Shown: positions 41,330 through 49,490, numbered from the stretch's first letter. The stretch is 57,311 nucleotides of DNA from Sphingobium indicum BiD32 (GCF_000382885.1 NZ_CAVK010000060.1:1-57311); one strand, 5' to 3'. Numbers and translations: made by a program. The notes: generated by a model from the letters alone, not told the origin.

Positions 41330-42535
41330 TTAGGGGGTGATCAACGGTTGGAGATGGTGGCGCACGAAGGCGCTGGTAATCCCGACATCGCCGGCGGCGA
41401 CGTGGGCAAGCTGCTCGTCGAAGCTGAACGACCTATGGGCATTTTCGGCACGCTCGGCCCTTCGGGCCTCGCGCCGGGTCTCCCGCCAATGGTCCTTGGC
41501 CTCTGTAAAGCCCATTGTCTGGAGTAGACGGCGGAATGCGAACATCTCTTTGGGGTTTGCCGGGGGCCAGAAGGGGTCGGGGGTGGCGTGTGACCGGACC
41601 AGACCGGGAAGATTGGGCTTGGGAAGCGCCTGCCCTGCGTGGGAGACTTCAGCGGCGAGTTCGTCACGGATGCGATAGGCAGTGGAGCCTCCGATCGCGA
41701 GATCATGGGCGGCTCGCCGGACGGGTATGCTGTCGAGCAACATTGCGCGCAGCAATTGCCGCTGTTCGTCAGTGACGAACCGTGCGCTTTCAGCGTGAAT
41801 ATGCCGAACGCCGGCCGCGTCACATCCGGGCAGGGACTGGCCCTTGCGGCGCAGGCGTCGCACGAGGCGCTCACGGATCCGGATACAACTGGTTTTGGAA
41901 ACGGCGCTCCGCTGGGAGACTTTGGTGGTCCCGAACCCCTCCATGAACAGCGCTTCGACCGCCTTGCGCTGCGCTAAGGTCAATTTGACGCCCGAATAGG
42001 CGTCACCGCCGCCGGGCGGCGGGAGTGGCGCTTTACCGCGCGCCAGTAGCTCGCGGTTGTAGCGTCGCCGCTGCTCGGAGACGCATGCGGCCGAAACGCC
42101 AAGGCGCAGTTGGATATCGATGCCTTTCAGGCCTTTCTTGAGCGCGTAGCGCAAGCGTTCGATGCCGGCGGGCGTAAGGCGACCACGCGCGTCTCGCTCG
42201 GCGGGACGATAGCCGCGCCGCACGCAAAGGGCGATCGTTACGGCGTTGCAGGCGCTCGCTTCGCATATCCCGAAGTGTTTCCCAATGACGGCGAACGAAA
42301 GCTTATCGACTTCGCGTAGCCGGATCGCGTCTTCGAGCGCTGCACCCTGTAGCCGGGCGGCCGGCGCAGGACTGCGGTGGGTGGTCGCCAGCCCCAACTT
42401 GTGCGCCTTGACCTGGATCGCGTGGCAACTGCGCCCAGGCAGCCGGGTGGCGACACCGCTCCCGTCGGTCGGATAGTGAGCGCGCAACAGGGCGAGTTCG
42501 CGCGCTGACCAGCGCGCGGCTTTGCGAAGGGCCAT
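41330..42535 (-). CDS. Multi-HTH DNA-binding protein, unknown function
   Basis: A 401-aa basic protein. The N-terminus has a Myb/SANT-like part (ARWSARELALLRAHYP, GRSCHAIQVKAHKLGL), then at least two helix-turn-helix-like segments (FAVIGKHFGICEASACNAV, GIDIQLRLGVSAACVSEQRRR, GTTKVSQRSAVSKTSCIRIRERL) and another near IPVRRAAHDLAIGGSTAYRIRDEL. The repeated HTH units suggest a protein that binds several sites, possibly for replication, partition or regulation. The ATG at 42535 follows GGAG by eight bases. GC-rich hairpin DNA lies on both sides of the gene. Family not recognised. Confidence 0.7.
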   Translation of the reverse strand: MALRKAARWSARELALLRAHYPTDGSGVATRLPGRSCHAIQVKAHKLGLATTHRSPAPAARLQGAALEDAIRLREVDKLSFAVIGKHFGICEASACNAVTIALCVRRGYRPAERDARGRLTPAGIERLRYALKKGLKGIDIQLRLGVSAACVSEQRRRYNRELLARGKAPLPPPGGGDAYSGVKLTLAQRKAVEALFMEGFGTTKVSQRSAVSKTSCIRIRERLVRRLRRKGQSLPGCDAAGVRHIHAESARFVTDEQRQLLRAMLLDSIPVRRAAHDLAIGGSTAYRIRDELAAEVSHAGQALPKPNLPGLVRSHATPDPFWPPANPKEMFAFRRLLQTMGFTEAKDHWRETRREARRAERAENAHRSFSFDEQLAHVAAGDVGITSAFVRHHLQPLITP

Positions 42536-42874
42536 GAATGGATCTCCAGGATGGGGCGCGATTTCCGGTAAGATGAGAGGCGAGGAAGCCGGATTTCGCG
42601 TGCGTGGTTTCGTGTGCGCCGGGCCGCAATTTTGCGGCCGCCGGTCCCTGCGGGACCGGCGGGATGGCATCGAACCGCCCGGCTGGGGCGATCGCAGGTG
42701 AGATTACGGAATGGCGCGCGGAATCAGCGCCTGGTTGCGCGCTCGATCGTCACACGACCGTCACGCCGATCCGGGGTCTATCGGTTACGGAAATGACGCG
42801 ATGGGTCGAAAGTAATTCAGTATGCCAAGCGGAGCATCGGTACGTTCAGTGCCATGTTTGCAACTGCGCCGCGG
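42536..42874. other. Gene-free segment with two more GC hairpins
   Basis: Contains GGCCGCAA-TT-TTGCGGCC (42622-42639) directly beside GCCGGTCCC-TGC-GGGACCGGC (42640-42660). The TGC loop is the complement of the GCA loop of the 40.5-41.1 kb cluster. The remaining bases, 42661-42874, show no gene or motif I can support. Confidence 0.55.
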
Positions 42875-43204
42875 TCAGGCACTATCAGCACCCTCTTGTG
42901 TGATCATCTTGGGTCGCCAGAGGGCGATGAGGGCTTTCATCGCGTCTTCGAGTTCGAAAGCGTCAGCGTAGATCGCGCCGGGGTGGCTACCGAGGAAGGC
43001 AAAGACGGTGGCCATGTCGGTAGCAACGGCACGGTCGAGAGAGAAGAGATCGGCGATGTCGAAGCCACCGAGATCCGTCGCATTCCACCACGCCATGAGA
43101 AAATCCGCGACTCGGCGTGCCTGGCCGGTGTCGCTTTGTGCAAGGTCGAACAATCGCGCCACCGCCTGTCGGACTTCGGGATGGATCATGGGGGCGACGT
43201 TCAT
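42875..43204 (-). CDS. DUF7673-like small plasmid protein
   Basis: A 109-aa soluble acidic protein: AVARLFDLAQSDTGQARRVADFLMAWWNA in segments, DLGGFDIADLFSLDRAVATDMATVFAFLG. The W-W-N-A and GGFDIADL pattern resembles the DUF7673 family of alphaproteobacterial plasmids. It overlaps the upstream gene by 4 bp (ATGA) and ends the chain of overlapping genes from 44371. Function unknown. Confidence 0.65.
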   Translation of the reverse strand: MNVAPMIHPEVRQAVARLFDLAQSDTGQARRVADFLMAWWNATDLGGFDIADLFSLDRAVATDMATVFAFLGSHPGAIYADAFELEDAMKALIALWRPKMITQEGADSA

Positions 43205-43533
43205 GGAGCGGGATGGTCAGCGATGTCGCCGGGCGAGTCAACCGAGGGTGTGATCCTCGATGCAGGACTGCAGAACGGCAACGGCGTCTGAGCGGGCCGT
43301 GGTACATTCGAGATGGGCACGAAAGACGGGGGCGTGATGCCCACGCCGGCTTCGCCGGTGAGGTCGTGGGGCTTCCAGATCCCTGAGCGCAGCTGCTGCT
43401 TCATGCCTTCTATGGTTCGATGGATGCCCGCCTGACGGAACGAACCGGCTGTTCGCATTCGGGAACGAAGTTGCTGGATGCGCGACGTCAGCCATTCGCG
43501 CTGTTCCTGCGTCAACTGGTGCTGATGGTTCAT
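43201..43533 (-). CDS. Hypothetical protein in an overlapping gene chain
   Basis: A 110-aa protein with a helical start (MNHQHQLTQEQREWLTSRIQ, LRSRMRTAGSFRQAGIHRTIEG) and a Pro-rich unstructured C-terminal half. The ATG at 43533 overlaps the upstream gene by 4 bp; the frame is open further up but runs through that gene. Family not recognised. Confidence 0.6.
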   Translation of the reverse strand: MNHQHQLTQEQREWLTSRIQQLRSRMRTAGSFRQAGIHRTIEGMKQQLRSGIWKPHDLTGEAGVGITPPSFVPISNVPRPAQTPLPFCSPASRITPSVDSPGDIADHPAP

Positions 43534-43841
43534 GACGTGGACCTGGATGGCGTAGCCCGAAGGGCGTCGAGTTCGGCTCGGAGCCCGGCGTTCTCCTCGC
43601 CCAGCATGGTGATCGCGTCGACCGGGGTCCCGAGAATTCCAACCGTGTCGCGCGCGAGGCATGCGGCATCCAGTATTGCCGCGAGCGCGCCGCGTTCACT
43701 TTCGAGCGTGCTCAGAAGAGCCGCCGCGCGTCGGAGCAGATTCGAGGTATGGCTGGTAGCGGCCGCCAGTTTTTCAAACTGGGTCGCTTTGGCCGACATG
43801 CAGAGCAACAGCTCATCGAGGCTCATGCTTTCGAAGGTCAT
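43530..43841 (-). CDS. Hypothetical coiled-coil protein
   Basis: A 103-aa helical protein: MTFESMSLDELLLCMSAKA, then LRRAAALLSTLESERGALAAIL and a terminal EENAGLRAELDALRA that reads as a short coiled coil. The start overlaps the HAD gene stop by 4 bp. The two ends overlap the neighbours by 4 bp, so translation is coupled. Unknown function. Confidence 0.6.
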   Translation of the reverse strand: MTFESMSLDELLLCMSAKATQFEKLAAATSHTSNLLRRAAALLSTLESERGALAAILDAACLARDTVGILGTPVDAITMLGEENAGLRAELDALRATPSRSTS

Positions 43842-44371
43842 GGCTGTAGCTCGGGATAGTGTGCCCACAATGCCGCCAGCGAGGACTCCGCGTCATAATG
43901 GCTGATGAACACGCCGCCCATCTCGATCCAGCGGTGACGATATTGTGGCCAGTCGTCGATCAACACATCGCCGGGCCTGGCGTGGTCCCGCTTGTCCGCA
44001 CTGCGGCAGGTGATGATGGGAACGTCTGGGAAATAGGCCTGCGCCCATGCGATCTTCTGCGCTTCGGCCCAGTTGCCGCGGGGGCAGCCCGTCAGGATGG
44101 TCGGATTGAGATGTGAAACAGCGTCGAACAGGGTTCGCGCATCGTGCATCAGTGGAAGATCCCGATAGAAGTTGCCCTTGGTTTCGAGCATCTTCCAGAA
44201 GCGTTTGGAGCCTAGTTCGGCCTCCGCATCGCGCGGATGCTGACCGAAATAGGAGCGCGCGTAAGTGTCGAAATCAGCGAGGACGCCGTCGCAATCGAGG
44301 AAAATATGCGGGATGCGGACGATTGTGGGTGCCGATCTGATGGCGTTCTGGGCGGCGACGGGTTCGGCCAT
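43838..44371 (-). CDS. HAD-superfamily 5'-nucleotidase-like phosphatase
   Basis: A 177-aa haloacid dehalogenase-type hydrolase. Motif I is FLDCDGVLADFD (about residues 24-35), motif II is TILTGCPRGNW (about 92-102), and the Lys and acidic motifs III/IV lie in KRDHARPGDVLIDDWPQY. The spacing and size match 5'(3')-deoxyribonucleotidase-like proteins (NT5C type) often found in phages and plasmids. Substrate unknown; a nucleotide monophosphate is likely. It heads a chain of four genes with 4-bp overlaps. Confidence 0.8.
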   Translation of the reverse strand: MAEPVAAQNAIRSAPTIVRIPHIFLDCDGVLADFDTYARSYFGQHPRDAEAELGSKRFWKMLETKGNFYRDLPLMHDARTLFDAVSHLNPTILTGCPRGNWAEAQKIAWAQAYFPDVPIITCRSADKRDHARPGDVLIDDWPQYRHRWIEMGGVFISHYDAESSLAALWAHYPELQP

Positions 44372-44443
44372 GGTATTCCTTTCGAGCTGGCGGTGATGAT
44401 GTGATCGCCGGGGCCGACCAGTGAGGCCGGTGTACGCAGGCGA

Positions 44444-44623
44444 TCATTTCCTCGATGTGGAGAAGAATCGGCGGATGCGGTGGAGGACAAGCATGCGGTG
44501 GTCGTAGAAGTCGTCGCTCGGCGTGCGCACGCGGCCAAGTCTGCGGTCGTAACCGGGTGGATCATCCCATTCCGATGGACGCGGGGCCGCTGTCGCGCGA
44601 GCGCCTCGTCGAGTGCAGGACAT
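44444..44623 (-). CDS. Small basic hypothetical protein
   Basis: A 59-aa Arg-rich protein: MSCTRRGARATAAPRPSEWD, DPPGYDRRLGRVRTPSDDFY, HRMLVLHRIRRFF. It starts one base after the upstream stop (44625) and has an AAGG site ten bases before the ATG. The coding-like composition supports reality, but it is too short to be certain. Confidence 0.5.
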   Translation of the reverse strand: MSCTRRGARATAAPRPSEWDDPPGYDRRLGRVRTPSDDFYDHRMLVLHRIRRFFSTSRK

Positions 44624-44624
44624 G

Positions 44625-44972
44625 TTATGCCGCCTTCCCGAACAGGTCCGGCTGGCGCTGTCGGTCGGATTGCGTGTTTCGACGGAGCAGGCGGGCGATA
44701 TGACCGGAATAGACGCCCACCGCGGCCCAGTAGGCGGCCATAGGCGGTTTGTGTGCATCCCAGCTGGCCTTTGCCCGCACGCGGGCGTCGCACTGAAGAT
44801 CGAGCGACAGGTCGCGCAAGCACGCTTGCACGTCAGGATCGAGAGTCCGGAGCCGGTGCATCGCGGGGAGCTGAAGGATGGGGTTGGCGCGCTCGGCATG
44901 CGTCAGCGGGCGCGGACGTTCCGGGCCCAGGGCGACTTTCGAGGCAGTCTCGCTCGGAGCGGTGGGGGTCAT
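44625..44972 (-). CDS. Hypothetical protein
   Basis: A 115-aa protein with a proline-rich N-terminus and a helical C-terminal half: HRLRTLDPDVQACLRDLSLDL, RAKASWDAHKPPMAAYWAAVGVYSGHIARLLRR in segments. No family is recognised. It is preceded by a leader with a GC hairpin and a purine-rich tract (45004-45051), like several genes further down. Confidence 0.6.
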   Translation of the reverse strand: MTPTAPSETASKVALGPERPRPLTHAERANPILQLPAMHRLRTLDPDVQACLRDLSLDLQCDARVRAKASWDAHKPPMAAYWAAVGVYSGHIARLLRRNTQSDRQRQPDLFGKAA

Positions 44973-45003
44973 CGCGGTTTCCTTTGAAGCCGCATGATCG
45001 CAG

Positions 45004-45051
45004 CTCGCAGCCCCGTCTCGCCCTCACCTGTCAGCGGGCGCGAACGCGCCC
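45004..45051 (-). promoter_or_regulatory. Hairpin plus GA-rich leader (copy A)
   Basis: On the gene's strand: hairpin GGGCGCG-TT-CGCGCCC (45036-45051), then the purine-rich stretch GGTGAGGGCGAGACGGGG. It lies 32-79 bases upstream of the ATG of the gene at 44972. This is the weakest copy of the repeated leader type. Confidence 0.45.
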
Positions 45052-45066
45052 TGTGATCAGGGGGTC

Positions 45067-45372
45067 TTAGCGAATCCATGGCGAGCGCGGACGGTGGCCT
45101 TCCCGAAGCCGGTCGGCGCGAAGGGTTGCGGCCAGGTCGCCGTCAACATCCGCAAAGCGAGTGATCGCATCGATGACAGTCTCCGGCTCTGCGATCTCGC
45201 CGTAGGTGGTCCCGATCCAGAGAATTTCGCGATGTTCGTCGTCGACATCATCGTCGTTTCGGTGGACCGCAGCGAAATAGGTGTTGAGGGGGGCGTCCCA
45301 GCCAACGGCAATGGTCAGGGGCCCATGTGCGCGAACGACTTCAGCACGCGCTTGGGGTTCATATCGGCTCAT
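45067..45372 (-). CDS. Hypothetical protein
   Basis: A 101-aa acidic protein: TIAVGWDAPLNTYFAAVHRND, then DEHREILWIGTTYGEIAEPETVIDAITRFADV in segments. The start overlaps the upstream stop by 4 bp. The Thr-Ala-rich middle and Trp pattern resemble small plasmid accessory proteins, but no family is recognised. Confidence 0.65.
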   Translation of the reverse strand: MSRYEPQARAEVVRAHGPLTIAVGWDAPLNTYFAAVHRNDDDVDDEHREILWIGTTYGEIAEPETVIDAITRFADVDGDLAATLRADRLREGHRPRSPWIR

Positions 45373-45845
45373 GTCAGGTTATCCCTATCGTTGGAAGATG
45401 AGGAGCGATCGCGCTGCATGAGCGCGCGAAACTGGCGCGAGAGGTCGGCTTGCTCCGGGTATCGGGTTTCCCATTCGGCCCGAGGGATCAGGAATCCGAC
45501 GTCGATGAGGCGTCGCCGCAGTTCCTCGGTTACGACCTGTTTGGCCTGTTCGGGGATTGCGAGAGGATATCCCTGGAACTGGCACAGCCACGAGCAGTCG
45601 TCGGGCTCCTGATGATGGCGAAAATAATCGGCGTCGAACAACAAGTCAGATCGGACGACTGAGTCCCCATTGACAGCAATAGCGAACTGTCCGCCCGGCG
45701 GCGTTTTGGTTTGTCGTTCTTCGAGCATGCGAGCGTGCCAGGTACGCGCAGCGGCAAGCGCCACACCGTAGGCAGTCCCATAGACCCCGTAGAGAATCCA
45801 GCTGACGGGGTGGCCGGCTGCGCCGAAGTGAAAGCTAATCACCAT
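45369..45845 (-). CDS. Hypothetical protein with one N-terminal membrane segment
   Basis: A 158-aa protein. Residues 12-33 (HPVSWILYGVYGTAYGVAL then AAARTW) could be a membrane helix. The remaining soluble part carries FRHHQEPDDCSWLCQFQGYPL and helices rich in Arg. An AGGAG site lies about nine bases before the ATG, and a GA-rich leader lies further upstream. It overlaps the next gene by 4 bp. Family not recognised. Confidence 0.6.
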   Translation of the reverse strand: MVISFHFGAAGHPVSWILYGVYGTAYGVALAAARTWHARMLEERQTKTPPGGQFAIAVNGDSVVRSDLLFDADYFRHHQEPDDCSWLCQFQGYPLAIPEQAKQVVTEELRRRLIDVGFLIPRAEWETRYPEQADLSRQFRALMQRDRSSSSNDRDNLT

Positions 45846-46321
45846 GGTGGTATCTCCTGCACCAATGTTCGGGAAGAGGTTCGGGGCGCCGGTAGCCTGT
45901 CATGCGGGGCGACATCGCTATTGCCGCAAAGAGCCGGACATGCGCTCTCAACGATGCACCTCCCCCTTAGCTCTTTCCCCGTCTCGCCGCCGCAGGCGAT
46001 CGGTGGGTACAATGTGCGATTGTATTCCGGGCGACTTTGCCATAGTTTGGAACCGCTCGCGGAGACGTGGGCGAAGGCGTGGAAACCTTCTGAAAGAAGC
46101 AAGCCGGCAGCTTCGGTTACCGGGCAGCGGACACGTATGTCCAAGGCCCAGGCCCAAAGGTGTTCGCGCCTGATTGCTTCTTTTCAGGTTTCCAATGTCC
46201 GGTTTCGGGCTGGCGACGTCCATAGTTGGGCGGTCGCTACCGGCTGTTTCGAGATGACGCCGTGGTAGAGGAAGTAGGACGCTGTGCGTGTTTGGGTATC
46301 CCAAAGGGTCCGGTGGTGAGC
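45846..46321. other. Gene-free divergent region
   Basis: A 476-bp region between the minus-strand gene at 45845 and the plus-strand gene at 46322. It contains the GA-rich leader element (45957-45999). The open frames crossing it (for example 45839-46144 minus) lack coding-like features. The segment 46000-46321 holds nothing I can name; promoters for both sides must lie here. Confidence 0.45.
45957..45999 (-). promoter_or_regulatory. Hairpin plus GA-rich leader (copy B)
   Basis: On the minus strand a short hairpin TCGCC/GGCGA (45984-45999) precedes the tract GGGGAAAGAGCTAAGGGGGAG. It lies 112-154 bases upstream of the ATG of the gene at 45845. Confidence 0.5.
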
Positions 46322-46708
46322 ATGGGGAAGGATCGCGAGGCTGCGCGGGAGTTGGTTCGTGAGGTGCTCGCGATGCCTGACATCGCGAGCGATGCTGTTG
46401 CGATCTATCATTTGAGATCGGCGCTGGCGCTACTGGATACGGAACCGTGCAAGGGCGACCACAGGGGCGGTAATGCGCTGCCGGGCGACGCTTTTGCTCA
46501 TGCGATTGGGGTGATGGCGGCGGTCAGCGAACGTGCGGTTCGCGAGGAAAGCACGAACTGCGTCATAGCGATTGCGCGGGCGATGGAAGTTCGCAGCCTG
46601 GATATTGCGCAGCATGACATGGGAGCGGCGCTGCTGCTCGACCGCTGGGCGGCAATTATTCGGGACCGGAGGAACGACAGCGAGCCGAGGCCACGACGCG
46701 ACAATTGA
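46322..46708 (+). CDS. Hypothetical protein (only plus-strand gene of this block)
   Basis: A 128-aa Ala-rich helical protein: GKDREAARELVREVLAMPDI, VAIYHLRSALALLDTEP, FAHAIGVMAAVSERAVREE and DMGAALLLDRWAAII. The frame is open from 46226, but the ATG at 46322 opens a clean helix. It is convergent with the gene at 46736. Family not recognised. Confidence 0.55.
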   Translation: MGKDREAARELVREVLAMPDIASDAVAIYHLRSALALLDTEPCKGDHRGGNALPGDAFAHAIGVMAAVSERAVREESTNCVIAIARAMEVRSLDIAQHDMGAALLLDRWAAIIRDRRNDSEPRPRRDN

Positions 46709-46735
46709 GAAGCGGCCCCGGTCGTCGTTCAAACT

Positions 46736-47227
46736 TCAGTGAGTGGTGTTGGCGGGCGATGCGGCGATGGCCGCTGCATCAGGCCATGTTTGGGCGAGGC
46801 GTTCGCGCGCTTCGGCTTTTTCGGCACCAGCGGCATCGAGGCTGGCAATGACGGCGGCAACAAGCTGCGTGAGGCTCTCGAAGTGGCGTTCGACGGTGCT
46901 GGCGCGGGCGCCATAAGTGAATGGGGCGGGAAAACCGGCGTCCTCCCAGCGGGCGAGGCCCTGTTCAACGATCAGGGCATAATCGAGTGCGGTGCCGATC
47001 TCGGCGTCGTAGACGACGTAGATTTCGTAGTATGTCCCGAAGTCATGAGGTGAACCGATGATGCGCAGTTCAGCCCCTTCGGGTGGGCAGCCGTAGTGGG
47101 CGATAAGCGCGGCGCGATAGGCATGGCACTCGGCGCGGGCAACTTCGGCGAAGTCGGGGGTCGAGCCGAGCTGGGCGCAGGCTTCGTCGTAGGGCACGGG
47201 GCCGATGTTCATCTTCTGTGTGGCCAT
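46736..47227 (-). CDS. Hypothetical protein
   Basis: A 163-aa soluble protein: PDFAEVARAECHAYRAALI, HYGCPPEGAELRIIGSPHDFGTYYEIYVVYDA in segments, ALIVEQGLARWEDAGFPAP, and an Ala-rich C-terminus. The start overlaps the stop of the upstream gene by one base (TAATG). The pattern of a compact N-terminal fold and helical tail repeats in several neighbours of unknown function. Confidence 0.65.
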   Translation of the reverse strand: MATQKMNIGPVPYDEACAQLGSTPDFAEVARAECHAYRAALIAHYGCPPEGAELRIIGSPHDFGTYYEIYVVYDAEIGTALDYALIVEQGLARWEDAGFPAPFTYGARASTVERHFESLTQLVAAVIASLDAAGAEKAEARERLAQTWPDAAAIAASPANTTH

Positions 47228-48348
47228 TAGTCAGTCTCCATGTGTCGGGGTCGCTTCTTCGCAGCCCGACACTCCCCTCCCCCTCCGCTCCTCGCCGGAT
47301 CGGCGGGCGGAGAAATCGGGACTTGTCTTGCGCGCCGCGCTTGTGAGGGTGGTGGGATCGGGAATGGCTGGCGCGGCTCAGCATCATATTGCCTTCGATC
47401 CTCCTGTTTTTCGGGATGGCTGTCGGGTGCGCGAACCTCATGGGCGATGAACCCGTTGATCCAGCTGTGCATGGTCTGGCGCCTTTCGAATGGAAGTGCG
47501 GCGGCACGGCTGAGAAACGCGGTGAGGTCTGCGTTCGCCTCGCCGGCGATCCAGTCGATTTCATGAGCGGGGAGCAGCCCTTCGTCGCGAATGAACCGGG
47601 TCATTGATCCAGGCCGCGCCTCACGACCGCGCAAGCCCTTGGTGGTCGAGCGCCATAGTCCTTCGCAGGATTTCAGCCGCGGCTTCGCGCGGGCTTCCAT
47701 GAGGATGATGAGCCTCAGGCACCATGCGGGCAGAGCGCGAACCTCGTCGCACTGCATGCCCGTGCAAAAGAAGCACGAGCTTGCCGGCACCTCGAACCCG
47801 GCTTGTCGGATACGTTCGTTGCAGGCGTCGCGGCCCCAGCCCCATTCACGCAGTGGGTAGCGATAGGTGTAGAGGCTGCTGGAATATCCTTCGGCGTGGG
47901 CATAGCGGCGGCTGTCACGCAGGCTGCTGTCGAAACCGATGAGCCGGATCACTTTCTGACTGGTGGCCCAAGCCTGCTGTGCCGGGGGCCAGGTTTTGGT
48001 CCAGGCATCTTGTGGGCTGACCTTCCAGCGGAGGGAACAGGTTCCCCGGCCGAAAGCGATCGATGGGAGTGCACCGTTGATCAGACAGGCTTCGAGAAGG
48101 TCAAAATAGGCCGGGGAGGTGCCGAAGCGCCGCGGCCTGTTGGCGACGATCTCATTTGGGATGTCGCGATCGTCCATCCAGCGACGAAAGGCCGGAATGA
48201 AGGCTTGGGTCTCGGGTTTTTCGGGCATTTGGGCGATCAGCACCATGTCGATGCGTTGACGTCGTGTTGCCATTTCGAGGATCATGGCAGTGGAGTCGAC
48301 GCCGGCGCCCCAGGCGACGATGACCGGCGGACCGGCGGTGGCCGTCAT
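47227..48348 (-). CDS. PAPS reductase/DndC-like ATP-pyrophosphatase family protein
   Basis: A 373-aa member of the PAPS reductase family. The nucleotide-binding loop is VIVAWGAGVDSTAM (residues 9-22). The segments FGRGTCSLRWKVSPQDAW and CFFCTGMQCDE supply several cysteines that could bind an Fe-S cluster or metal, as in DndC and in phage PAPS-reductase-like proteins. The C-terminal 60 residues are low-complexity. Characterised relatives activate sulfate or insert sulfur into DNA (phosphorothioation), but no other Dnd gene is present. The ATG at 48348 overlaps the upstream zinc-ribbon gene by 4 bp, which suggests a functional pair. Confidence 0.78.
   Translation of the reverse strand: MTATAGPPVIVAWGAGVDSTAMILEMATRRQRIDMVLIAQMPEKPETQAFIPAFRRWMDDRDIPNEIVANRPRRFGTSPAYFDLLEACLINGALPSIAFGRGTCSLRWKVSPQDAWTKTWPPAQQAWATSQKVIRLIGFDSSLRDSRRYAHAEGYSSSLYTYRYPLREWGWGRDACNERIRQAGFEVPASSCFFCTGMQCDEVRALPAWCLRLIILMEARAKPRLKSCEGLWRSTTKGLRGREARPGSMTRFIRDEGLLPAHEIDWIAGEANADLTAFLSRAAALPFERRQTMHSWINGFIAHEVRAPDSHPEKQEDRRQYDAEPRQPFPIPPPSQARRARQVPISPPADPARSGGGGECRAAKKRPRHMETD
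47272..47305 (-). promoter_or_regulatory. Hairpin plus GA-rich leader (copy C)
   Basis: On the minus strand a hairpin CGCCG-ATC-CGGCG (47293-47305) precedes GAGGAGCGGAGGGGGAGGGG. It lies 45-78 bases upstream of the ATG at 47227 and inside the C-terminal coding part of the preceding gene. Confidence 0.6.
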
Positions 48349-48782
48349 TGCGATGCCTGCGATAATAGTTCGTCTGGGGGATTCTTGATCGGCTTCCAGC
48401 GGCAAAGATCGTCGCTTTCGGCGTCACACGCATGGCAGGTGGTGGACTGGTAGATCGCGCTCAGCACCCATTGTTGGGTATCGCTATCCCAACCCGCAAA
48501 GGCGTCGCGTGTCAGGTTGGTGCTCCCGCAATCGCGGCAGGCCGGCTCAACCGGCTTATCTTTTCGGCCGGCGGCCTGTTGCAGCTTCGTAAAGGCGGCT
48601 TGAAAACGCGCAGCGTCGGTCGCCATGCCAACCGCTTTGAGCGCGACCGCAAAGCGGCCGCGCGCCGCATTGCTTTCGAAGACTGGCTCGGCGCCGGTGA
48701 TGGTCTCATGATAGGCGAGCGCAAGCGCTTCGGGATCTCCGAGGACGATATCGGCGAGCGCCTGGAGATGGCTGATACGCAT
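48345..48782 (-). CDS. Zinc-ribbon hypothetical protein paired with the PAPS-reductase-like gene
   Basis: A 145-aa protein. The N-terminal half is helical (FAVALKAVGMATDAARFQAAF), the C-terminal half has CRDCGSTN and CHACDAES, two CXXC knuckles that form a likely zinc ribbon. It overlaps the PAPS-reductase-like gene by 4 bp. Zinc ribbons beside sulfur-transfer enzymes often deliver or bind nucleic acid; here this is speculation. A GGAGAC site precedes the ATG. Confidence 0.65.
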   Translation of the reverse strand: MRISHLQALADIVLGDPEALALAYHETITGAEPVFESNAARGRFAVALKAVGMATDAARFQAAFTKLQQAAGRKDKPVEPACRDCGSTNLTRDAFAGWDSDTQQWVLSAIYQSTTCHACDAESDDLCRWKPIKNPPDELLSQASQ

Positions 48783-48826
48783 GTTGCGTCTCCGGATATG
48801 ATCGTAATGTTGGGGAACGTGCCGCG

Positions 48827-49459
48827 TCAGGCGGCGAGATCGGCGGCGCCATCGAGGCGCAATTCATGCCGTATGCGGGTTGCCAGGGTGTCAGGATCGA
48901 GGAGTTCGTTGATCGAAGCCCAGTGATTGGGGCCGCCGGTATAGTCCGTGCGGCCCTCCACGCGCCGGAACATCACATCATGGCCACGACCCATCAGTCC
49001 GATGGAGAGCTGGACATAGATGTGTTCGGAGTGAAGGATAATTTCACCGGCGACAGCGATGCCGCCCTGGCAGGAACGCACTTGGTGGCTTCCACGGGCA
49101 AGGCCGAGGGCAGCAGCGAGGCGTTTGATGGCCTTGCGTCCCTCGGCGTGGAAGGTGGCTTTGGCATCAGCGTCGTAGGAGACGCCGCGATTGGCCAGTG
49201 CAATCAGCATCGGGGTTTTCCCGAGGGCGGAGATGGCTTCCATACAGGCCGTTCGCAGCACGGCTTGTTCGGGCCTGTCTTCAAGGGCAAGGCAACCGAT
49301 GTGGCGGGCGAGCAGAAGCACGGCGGGATCTTGATCGATCTGGTGCCGGGACTTTTCGCAATCCGCGACTGCGGCGTTGAGCGTGGTGAGCGCTTCCGCG
49401 ATCGTGGCAATAGAGCGAGCGGCCAGAGCCTTATGGTGACGGGCGGCGGGGTCGAACAT
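48827..49459 (-). CDS. Hypothetical protein
   Basis: A 210-aa protein: ALAARSIATIAEALTTLNAAV then a helical stretch to CMEAISALGKTP, then ARGSHQVRSCQGGIAVAGEIIL, EHIYVQLSIGLMGRGHDVMFRR and a C-terminal GGPNHWASINELLDPDTLA. The fold alternates helix and strand in a way seen in plasmid proteins of unknown function. The ATG at 49459 follows AGGAG by seven bases and comes after a hairpin/GA-rich leader. Confidence 0.65.
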   Translation of the reverse strand: MFDPAARHHKALAARSIATIAEALTTLNAAVADCEKSRHQIDQDPAVLLLARHIGCLALEDRPEQAVLRTACMEAISALGKTPMLIALANRGVSYDADAKATFHAEGRKAIKRLAAALGLARGSHQVRSCQGGIAVAGEIILHSEHIYVQLSIGLMGRGHDVMFRRVEGRTDYTGGPNHWASINELLDPDTLATRIRHELRLDGAADLAA

Positions 49460-49490
49460 CGGGTGTCTCCTATGAATGGGAACACACCTG

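Noticed and set aside
46000..46321. A gene in the divergent region at 46 kb
   Set aside because: Short conflicting frames with low-complexity translations and no ribosome sites.
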